Source of the DNA: a virus
Strand: one strand, 5' to 3'
IMG/VR virus record: IMGVR_UViG_3300042261_000534
Span: 1-20,398 of that record
DNA length: 20,398 nt
How positions within the stretch are numbered: position 1 is the first letter of the stretch; each line of letters starts with the position of its first letter. Below are positions 14,381 to 20,398 of this stretch, one piece after another. The notes below the pieces were generated by a model. That model was not told where the DNA came from, did no database searches, and was given only the letters and a program-made list of their open reading frames with translations. Position numbers and translations under genes: made by a program.

Positions 14381-15865
14381 TTATTTTATAAATTCACTAT
14401 TTGATCCGAACGAATCAACAGTATAAATTACACCAAATGTGAGTATATTCGTAGCTATCGAATATAAATCATTGCCAGTAAATTGCAAACTATTATTATA
14501 TTTATCTCTTATTATTCTAATTTGCAACACATTAGATATAGTCGTTCCACTAAATATAGGCAAACTTGATGAATATGAAACTTGATGCAATGTTGTTCCT
14601 GTTGTATAAGTATATAATAAATTATTACATTTTAAATAATTCCATGTATTTTCTTTTTCATTATCGATGCGCTGATATCTATATTGTAATAAAAAATTAG
14701 GATTATTATTTTCTGTTTGAAACCAATGTAAATTCATTTTAATACTCGAATTTAATTCTTTATCATGATCTATTTGTATATTTTTAGTTAAATATTGATA
14801 TATATCTGCTGTTGTGTCGAAATCAATAGTAGTTTCATTTAAATTCATAGTTAAGCTTGTACCACTTATATTAAAAGATAAAGCATCAAATGATTGTTCT
14901 TTAAATTTACCTGTTGTAATATTAGATAAATTGCCCCATTGAGTTTGTGTTAAATGAAAATATTCACCTGCTGTCCCACCACTTAATCCTAAAAGTTCAT
15001 TATGGTTATCGTTACCGGATGTCCCAGATGTTCCAGATGAACCATTAGATTCAAAAATATATGATATTAAATATTTTTTTTCAGGCACTAATGTACCATT
15101 TCCAGATAATATAGTAAAACCACTTAATTGATAAGTATCCAAACTTATTTTAGTTATATTGGTTATTTTATATAAACCATAGTTTTGTAAATTTAATTCA
15201 TCTTCAATTTTTACAAAACCATAACTCCACGAATCAATCCAACCATCTAAATCTTGATTATCAAAATCACGTTGATTTATTCTTATATAATTAAGCAACA
15301 CCAAATCATAATTTGAAAATGTAGTGCTATACGCATTAAAATAATTTTGTGGCGGTGTAGTATTTGTCGTAAACGACCATTTTCTAGTTGCGCCACCATA
15401 TCCGCCATTTATACCTGATGTACCAGAACTACCATTACCATCTACACCAGATGTAGCAGAACTTCCACTTGTAGCAGACGTACCAGAACTACCAAAAGCT
15501 GAACTACCAGATGTACCTGATGTTGACGATGAACCTGATGTACCAAAACCAGATGTACCTGATGTGCCGTTACCAGAACTTCCCGATGTACCAAATGTTC
15601 CAGAAACTCCACTTTTTCCTGATGTACCCGATGTACCAAATCCAGATGTACCTGATGTTCCTGATGATGTACTTCCGGTTACTAAATATGTTGTGCCTGT
15701 AATACTATTTATAGTTATATATGTATTCCCGCTTAATATATAATTTATTAAACCGTTTTCATCTTTTTGCCATAAACCATAATTATCTTGACCAAGATAA
15801 ATATGACCATGATCAGGATTAGATATTATATTCGGATCTATTTTTTGAATTTTTATAAAACTCAT
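14381..15865 (-). CDS. Collagen-like tail fibre/adhesin paralogue C (494 aa)
   Basis: It has the same anchor (1-62, MSFIKIQKIDPNIISNPDHG) and a Gly-Ser/Thr stalk (about 64-153) that includes extra GFGTSGSS units. The GGYGGATR module (154-161) leads the common beta domain. A second short stalk (NGSSGTSGTSG, about 273-283) follows, and then LLGLSGGTAGEYFHLTQTQW, a sequence style seen in many phage tail fibres. The last 200 residues are a distinct beta-rich domain not shared with the neighbours, presumably the receptor-binding tip. No chaperone or peptidase domain is evident. Spacing is 48 bases from fibre B, with a TATATA box in the gap, and 11 bases to fibre D. Confidence 0.87.
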   Translation of the reverse strand: MSFIKIQKIDPNIISNPDHGHIYLGQDNYGLWQKDENGLINYILSGNTYITINSITGTTYLVTGSTSSGTSGTSGFGTSGTSGKSGVSGTFGTSGSSGNGTSGTSGFGTSGSSSTSGTSGSSAFGSSGTSATSGSSATSGVDGNGSSGTSGINGGYGGATRKWSFTTNTTPPQNYFNAYSTTFSNYDLVLLNYIRINQRDFDNQDLDGWIDSWSYGFVKIEDELNLQNYGLYKITNITKISLDTYQLSGFTILSGNGTLVPEKKYLISYIFESNGSSGTSGTSGNDNHNELLGLSGGTAGEYFHLTQTQWGNLSNITTGKFKEQSFDALSFNISGTSLTMNLNETTIDFDTTADIYQYLTKNIQIDHDKELNSSIKMNLHWFQTENNNPNFLLQYRYQRIDNEKENTWNYLKCNNLLYTYTTGTTLHQVSYSSSLPIFSGTTISNVLQIRIIRDKYNNSLQFTGNDLYSIATNILTFGVIYTVDSFGSNSEFIK

Positions 15866-15875
15866 GTAGAATTTT

Positions 15876-15891
15876 TATTTATATATATTAA
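15876..15891 (-). promoter_or_regulatory. TATAAATA-containing box before fibre C
   Basis: On the minus strand this reads TTAATATATATAAATA, combining the TTAATATATA element found before other virion genes with an exact TATAAATA (15883-15876). It ends 10 bases before the ATG, so the leader would be very short if the TATAAATA part is the -10 element. Confidence 0.4.
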
Positions 15892-15913
15892 AAAAATTCA
15901 ACTAATAAAAACC

Positions 15914-18067
15914 TCATATAGTTATAGTGTGTTTATTTGTCCACACTGTAGGACTTAATGAAGTACAATAATCTATATAAAAACCACTATTATCGCTCCA
16001 CTCACGCCAATCACCAATAGAATCAACACCCATAATATTTCTATGTAATATAGCTTTACCAATTGGAATTTGTAAATTCTCATCAAAATCACTCATCCAT
16101 AACAAATTACTTGCTTTAATTTTTTTAATATTATTGTTGTTGTCGATACCACTTGAACTACTTAACAACATATAATCATTGGAACTTACCGTTGTTTTTT
16201 CTATAACATTTTGTATTGTATTTGTTCTTACACCTATATAATTTGTTTCTTTAACCCAAGCCGATTCATCTGATGTGAATGTTGTATAGCTTCTACTAAC
16301 GCTATTTGGAGCTGTCGAGCCTGTTATAACAAAAGAAGATGCTGTATCGTTCAAATCTGTTGTACTTTTATTTAATTGATGTTGTGTAACAAGAATTAAT
16401 AATTTTTTATTATGATCGCCACCAACAGGTAAAGTTGTTGTTCCTATTCTAAACCCATTATATGTAAATTTTATACTATTATTAGAACTATTAACATAAC
16501 AATTATTGAATTTTAAAGATACTGTGGTATATTCATGTATAGAACTTATTTGAATATTATTAATTGAACCTAACCCACCAACCACATTATAAAACGAACA
16601 GTTTTCAAATTTTATTTTAGATCTAGCACCAGAAGTTCCTGTTAAATTAAAAATTGTTTTATTTGATTGTGTATCCATTCGAATGTCACTTGGATTATCC
16701 CATATACTATTGAAAAATATATCAGTAAAAGTTGGATTACCGTCAGTAATAGTAACCGTGTAACCAGTTAATGTTTCTAAGGTTTCACCTGATGCAAAAG
16801 ACCAATATGCAGAAAACCCATAAAAATTTATATTAGTTAAATCCCATGTGACACTATCATTCATTAAAATATAACCATTTAAATATATATTTCCACCTTC
16901 ATATGTACTATTTATAAGTATAACAGCATCCTTCACTTCTTGCCATGATGTGCAATAAAAATTTGGTATTGTAGTTCCACTCATCCAATGTGCTAAACCA
17001 TTGGCATCTGAAATCAACATTTTTCCATTTCCTTGATTACCATCAACATATTTAAAATCACCCACGACGTGTAATGTTGCATCTGGTGTTAGCGTACCTA
17101 TACCAATATTATTATCAAACTCATATATTGGTGTCGTTGTGTTAACGATAGTTGTACCGTTTGTGCCGAATTTAGCAATATAATTTTGTGTACCACTCAA
17201 ATTAGAGTTACCAGATGAACCCGACGTTCCTGATTCTGTTCGTACAAAAGAAATTAAAAATTCACCGTTTGATACTACACCATTAGCATTCAATACTGTA
17301 ATATCACTAATATGATAAAACGTACCCCCTATTTTTGTAATCGTTGAACCTGTGTGTATATAATAAACACCAACAATTGATAAGTTTCTCCTATCTTCTA
17401 TTTTTAAAATACCAACACCCCATGTAGATAACCAACCATCCATCATATCATTATCAGCATCTACACGATGCAATCTTAAATAATTAAATTGATCTAAACT
17501 ATTACCAATTAAAGATAAACACATTTCACCAGTTGCAGGTGTTGTATTTGATAAATTTAATAACCATCGTCTAGTTGCACCACCATAGCCGCCATCAATT
17601 CCACTACTACCAGATGTACCGTCTAATCCAATTCCGCTACTCCCAGAACTACCAGATTCGCCTGATGACGCTGATGTTCCTGATGATCCTGAAATTGAAG
17701 ATGTTCCTGAAGTCGAAGATGTTCCTGATGTACCTGATACACCCGATGTCGAAGATGTTCCTGATGTACCATCACCCGAACTTCCAGATGTACCAACTGT
17801 ACCTGAAATACCACTTTTTCCTGATGTACCAGATGTACCAAACCCACTCGTACCCGACGTACCTGATGATGTACTACCTGTTATATTATATGTTATACCA
17901 GTAAAATTATTTATAGTTATATGTGTATTTCCACTTAATATATAAGTTATATTACCAAATTCATCTTTCTCCCATAAACCGATGCCATCTTGCCCAAGAT
18001 ATATATGTCCAGCATCTGGATTGTTAATTATATTTGGGTCTATACGTTCTATTTTGATAAAACTCAT
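15914..18067 (-). CDS. Collagen-like tail fibre paralogue B with beta-helix-like domain (717 aa)
   Basis: This is the largest of the four paralogues. It has the anchor (1-62), the Gly-Ser/Thr stalk (about 64-158) and GGYGGATRRW (159-168) with its beta domain. A second short stalk (SGTSGSSGNSNLSGT, about 277-291) comes next, then the IGIGTLTPDATLHVVG repeat known from many fibre C-terminal regions. Residues about 370-560 have the look of a parallel beta-helix (pectin-lyase-like), with short stacked strands such as KFENCSFYNV and LKFNNCYVNSS. That fold can bind or cut surface polysaccharide, but I see no clear catalytic set. The final 37 residues (VDSIGDWREW to TVWTNKHTITI) are shared with fibre A. 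A TATATA box lies in the 31-base gap upstream. Confidence 0.87.
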   Translation of the reverse strand: MSFIKIERIDPNIINNPDAGHIYLGQDGIGLWEKDEFGNITYILSGNTHITINNFTGITYNITGSTSSGTSGTSGFGTSGTSGKSGISGTVGTSGSSGDGTSGTSSTSGVSGTSGTSSTSGTSSISGSSGTSASSGESGSSGSSGIGLDGTSGSSGIDGGYGGATRRWLLNLSNTTPATGEMCLSLIGNSLDQFNYLRLHRVDADNDMMDGWLSTWGVGILKIEDRRNLSIVGVYYIHTGSTITKIGGTFYHISDITVLNANGVVSNGEFLISFVRTESGTSGSSGNSNLSGTQNYIAKFGTNGTTIVNTTTPIYEFDNNIGIGTLTPDATLHVVGDFKYVDGNQGNGKMLISDANGLAHWMSGTTIPNFYCTSWQEVKDAVILINSTYEGGNIYLNGYILMNDSVTWDLTNINFYGFSAYWSFASGETLETLTGYTVTITDGNPTFTDIFFNSIWDNPSDIRMDTQSNKTIFNLTGTSGARSKIKFENCSFYNVVGGLGSINNIQISSIHEYTTVSLKFNNCYVNSSNNSIKFTYNGFRIGTTTLPVGGDHNKKLLILVTQHQLNKSTTDLNDTASSFVITGSTAPNSVSRSYTTFTSDESAWVKETNYIGVRTNTIQNVIEKTTVSSNDYMLLSSSSGIDNNNNIKKIKASNLLWMSDFDENLQIPIGKAILHRNIMGVDSIGDWREWSDNSGFYIDYCTSLSPTVWTNKHTITI

Positions 18068-18080
18068 TTAAAAGTTTTAT

Positions 18081-18093
18081 CTTTATATATAAA
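18081..18093 (-). promoter_or_regulatory. Putative promoter box before fibre B
   Basis: The minus strand reads TTTATATATAAAG and ends 13 bases before the ATG at 18067, inside the 31-base gap after fibre A. It resembles the boxes before the sheath and 707-aa genes. Confidence 0.35.
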
Positions 18094-18098
18094 AAAAA

Positions 18099-19097
18099 TT
18101 AAATTGTTATTGTATGTTTATTAACCCACACAGTAGGTGTTATCGAAGAACAGTAATCTATATAAAAACCCAAATTATTGCTAATTTCTCTCCAATCACC
18201 AACAGTATCCACATTTAAAACTTGTCTATGATAAATTGCATTACCTCTAATTATTTGCATATTACCGTTCAAACTCAATGTACCTGAATCATAATTACTA
18301 TTTGATATAAAAGAAATATAATAATCTTTATTTTCGATTAAACTACCATTCGATGCTAAACACATTAAATTAGTTATTTTTATAGTATTACCTATAATTA
18401 TAGGTGTGGTGTTTATTTTATATAAACCAAAATTAGAAAAATCTTCACGATTTTCTATTTTTAATATACCTATATCCCAAGTAACTAACCAATAATATAA
18501 ATTTTGTTCATCAAAATCAATTTTATTAAGTAAAATATATTCTAATACACCAAGATTTGAATTTAAATATGTTTCACTCCATCCAAAAAAATAATTTGCT
18601 TCTGGTATAGTGTTACCAGAAAAAATCCATCGTCTTGTCGATGCACCATAACCACCACTCCATCCACTTGTTGCACTTGATCCTGATGAACCAAAAAAAT
18701 TACCATCTTTTCCAGAAGTACCTGAACTACCCGATTCACCAGATGTAGATGATGAACCTGAACTACCAGATGTCCCAAAACCACTTGTGCCTGATGTTCC
18801 TAACGCTGAACTACCAGATGTTCCAAATGTACCTGATATTCCACTTTTCCCAGATGTACCCGATGTACCAAACCCACTTGTGCCTGATGTACCCGATGAT
18901 GTACTTCCAGTCGTATTATATGTTATACCAGTTAAATTATTTATAGTTATATATGTGTTTCCACTTAATATATAAGTTATATTACCATATTCGTCTTTTT
19001 CCCATAAACCAATACTATCTTGACCCAGATATATATGTCCTATATCCGGATTATTAATTATATTAGGATCTATTTTTTCTATTTTAATAAAACTCAT
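18099..19097 (-). CDS. Collagen-like tail fibre/adhesin paralogue A (332 aa)
   Basis: This is the first fibre of the series. It has the anchor (1-62, MSFIKIEKIDPNIINNPDIG), the stalk (about 64-147), and GGYGASTRRW (148-157) with the shared beta domain (WDIGILKIENREDFSNFGLY). A short C-terminal module (VDTVGDWREIS to PTVWVNKHTITI) is homologous to the end of fibre B. The middle adhesin region of fibre B is absent, so A is effectively a short form with the same two ends. The gap to the upstream glycosyltransferase-methyltransferase is 51 bases and contains TATATA boxes (19102-19111 and 19134-19141). Confidence 0.87.
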   Translation of the reverse strand: MSFIKIEKIDPNIINNPDIGHIYLGQDSIGLWEKDEYGNITYILSGNTYITINNLTGITYNTTGSTSSGTSGTSGFGTSGTSGKSGISGTFGTSGSSALGTSGTSGFGTSGSSGSSSTSGESGSSGTSGKDGNFFGSSGSSATSGWSGGYGASTRRWIFSGNTIPEANYFFGWSETYLNSNLGVLEYILLNKIDFDEQNLYYWLVTWDIGILKIENREDFSNFGLYKINTTPIIIGNTIKITNLMCLASNGSLIENKDYYISFISNSNYDSGTLSLNGNMQIIRGNAIYHRQVLNVDTVGDWREISNNLGFYIDYCSSITPTVWVNKHTITI

Positions 19098-19148
19098 AAT
19101 AGTATATATTTTATTTCAAAAATAGAAAAATAAATTATATACCTATTA

Positions 19149-20398
19149 TTATGGTTTATTAGATGTAATTAATAACGATTCTTGTAAATGTGAATTAATT
19201 CGTGAAATATTAATATTAACAAAATTTGTCACTTCTAATAATTTAAAAATTCTTTTTTCAGTAAATCCGGTTTTATGGTAATCGCCAATTTTAGTTTGTG
19301 CGCCAAATATTCTTTTTAAATAAAAATCCCATTTATTTGGATCATCTTCGTTTGATTTCAACCATTCTGATACGCAATATTCTAAATCAGGAATATTTAT
19401 TACTAATTTGCCATTTTTAATTAAAACCCTATTTATTTCTTGTAAAACACCCAACACTTCATGTTCAGCAAAATGTTCTAATACATGCGATATATGGATT
19501 TCTTCAATAGTTTCATTTTCATAATCTAATTTTCTAATATCCATTATAACATCAGCTGGCTCATTTATATCTATATTTATGAAATCGTCTAATAATTGAT
19601 CACCACAACCTAAATTTAATTTTTTATGTTCTTTGAATTTTTCTTTATTTATATGTGGTAAACGATTTATCCATCTTTCATCAATAAATTTTTTATCATC
19701 TAATGTCAATCTGCCATTTAAAGGTATATTAGTATGATAATTCCTTAAATCTATATCAGGATAAGCTGTATATTTTCCATTAGCTAAATCCATATGCAAA
19801 CATTGAACATCAGTATCAACAAGAAGTCTAAATCCCATTTTATGCCACCTATGTACAAAAAAATTATCTTCGCCTATAAACGGTATTCCTTCTATTTCAT
19901 TGGCTATACAACAAAACGGTATTTCAGGATCAGAATCCTTTAATTTTTTTAAAAGTGATACTGGTATTAAAGCCGCATCTAAACCAGTTTGCCACGCTTC
20001 ATAAACTTTACCTGGGTCAACATTAGCAGGGTAAATCATATTATTATCTTTAACCATTATCATTGGTACTGATAATTTTATATAATACACACCAACTACC
20101 ATAGCGTCTGGATTTTTTTGTGCTGTTTCATGTAATTTTCTAAAACCATCAAAAGGTATTACTGTATCTTCACCAACAAAAAAAAGATATTTAGCCCCGC
20201 TATTTATAACTTCTTCTATTAAATAATTTCTAGCTACATCCACTGCTTCACCTCCAATATTTATAAAACCGTGTGAAAATGCTGAAAAATCTACATGTAA
20301 CCCTATATGACCATCTAATTTTTGAGCTGGGGTTTCATCTAAATTTCTACGAGGTTGAGCTATAACAACATAAGGTTTAATTTCATTTGAATCTTCTA
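19149..20398 (-). CDS. Glycosyltransferase-methyltransferase fusion, 5' end beyond the window
   Basis: The frame stays open to base 20398. The GTG at 20243 is an internal Val codon, since the codons before it (including KPYVVIAQPRRNLDETPAQK) clearly belong to the protein. Numbering from that GTG, the N-terminal part looks like a GT-A glycosyltransferase, with YLFFVGEDTVIP (20-30; GED in the DxD position) and FIGEDNFFVHRWHKMGF (122-138) followed by VDTDVQCLH. The C-terminal part is a class I SAM-dependent methyltransferase, with LNLGCG (209-214), an acidic strand-end NIDIN, HVLEHF (253-258) and NGKLVINIPDLE. The enzyme would transfer a sugar and methylate a sugar or nearby group. It sits directly upstream of the four fibres in the same direction. 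Targets may be the Ser/Thr-rich fibre stalks or a glycan; neither is shown by the sequence. Confidence 0.85.
   Translation of the reverse strand, partial: EDSNEIKPYVVIAQPRRNLDETPAQKLDGHIGLHVDFSAFSHGFINIGGEAVDVARNYLIEEVINSGAKYLFFVGEDTVIPFDGFRKLHETAQKNPDAMVVGVYYIKLSVPMIMVKDNNMIYPANVDPGKVYEAWQTGLDAALIPVSLLKKLKDSDPEIPFCCIANEIEGIPFIGEDNFFVHRWHKMGFRLLVDTDVQCLHMDLANGKYTAYPDIDLRNYHTNIPLNGRLTLDDKKFIDERWINRLPHINKEKFKEHKKLNLGCGDQLLDDFINIDINEPADVIMDIRKLDYENETIEEIHISHVLEHFAEHEVLGVLQEINRVLIKNGKLVINIPDLEYCVSEWLKSNEDDPNKWDFYLKRIFGAQTKIGDYHKTGFTEKRIFKLLEVTNFVNINISRINSHLQESLLITSNKP

Noticed and set aside
17575-17904. Met/Tyr/Leu-rich plus-strand frames opposite the fibre stalks (also near 15511, 14041, 18749)
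   Set aside because: They are complements of the repetitive Gly-Ser/Thr codons, occur at the same place in every paralogue, and have no start context of their own.
13500-19000. CRISPR array or phase-variation cassette suggested by repeated ACATCTGGTAC-type units
   Set aside because: The repeats are the codons of the protein stalk, have no regular spacer length and no unique spacers.
13296-19097. Diversity-generating retroelement acting on the fibres
   Set aside because: No reverse transcriptase, no template repeat and no adenine-specific variation between near-identical segments can be seen within this window.
20237-20243. GTG at 20243 as start of the glycosyltransferase-methyltransferase
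   Set aside because: The same frame is open to the window edge and the codons upstream encode a plausible continuation (KPYVVIAQPRR and onward), so the GTG is an internal Val.

Overview
The window looks like a piece of a large contractile-tailed (T4-like myovirus) phage genome that infects a member of the Bacteroidota. The phage assignment rests on adjacent tail tube and tail sheath genes and a set of four long-fibre/adhesin genes. The host assignment rests on very AT-rich sequence, no clear Shine-Dalgarno sites, short Bacteroidota-style lipoprotein signals (for example SSCKKD), a LruC-domain lipoprotein of a family mainly seen in Bacteroidota, and one perfect Bacteroidota-type -7 box (TATATTTG). 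No integrase, transposase, tRNA, CRISPR array or rRNA was seen, and the coding density is typical of a phage.

Layout. Bases 1-54 hold the first 18 codons of a leftward gene that runs out of the window. Bases 234-800 (+) encode the tail tube protein. Bases 930-4763 (-) encode a very large (1277 aa) tail sheath protein that converges on the tube gene; the two are separated by two back-to-back terminator hairpins. A 44-aa leftward gene that is easy to miss (4823-4957) follows. Bases 5097-8701 (+) form a rightward non-structural block: a Tyr/Trp-rich lipoprotein with tandem DNA repeats, a small lipoprotein with a C-terminal membrane segment (the layout of a unimolecular spanin), an NAD+-dependent DNA ligase, and a two-helix membrane protein. 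After a strong hairpin comes a 745-aa LruC-domain lipoprotein (8854-11091, +), closed by a textbook terminator. A 707-aa, probably structural, protein follows (11180-13303, +). From the right edge back to 13296 everything is on the minus strand: a glycosyltransferase-methyltransferase fusion (cut by the window end) and four paralogous fibre genes. The fibres share an N-terminal anchor, a Gly-Ser/Thr collagen-like stalk and a GGYGGATR-type module, but have different C-terminal ends.

How it fits together. Tube, sheath, the 707-aa protein and the fibres are virion genes. Several are preceded by an AT-rich box resembling TTAATATATAAA, reminiscent of the T4 late promoter TATAAATA. The lipoprotein/ligase block may be expressed separately, from at least one host-like promoter. 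The fibre paralogues suggest modular receptor-binding diversity, and the adjacent glycosyltransferase-methyltransferase could modify either the Ser/Thr-rich stalks or a surface glycan. The best candidates for undescribed biology are the fibre cassette with its neighbouring modifying enzyme, the sheath with an insertion of roughly 500 residues, and the phage-borne LruC and repeat-rich lipoproteins.
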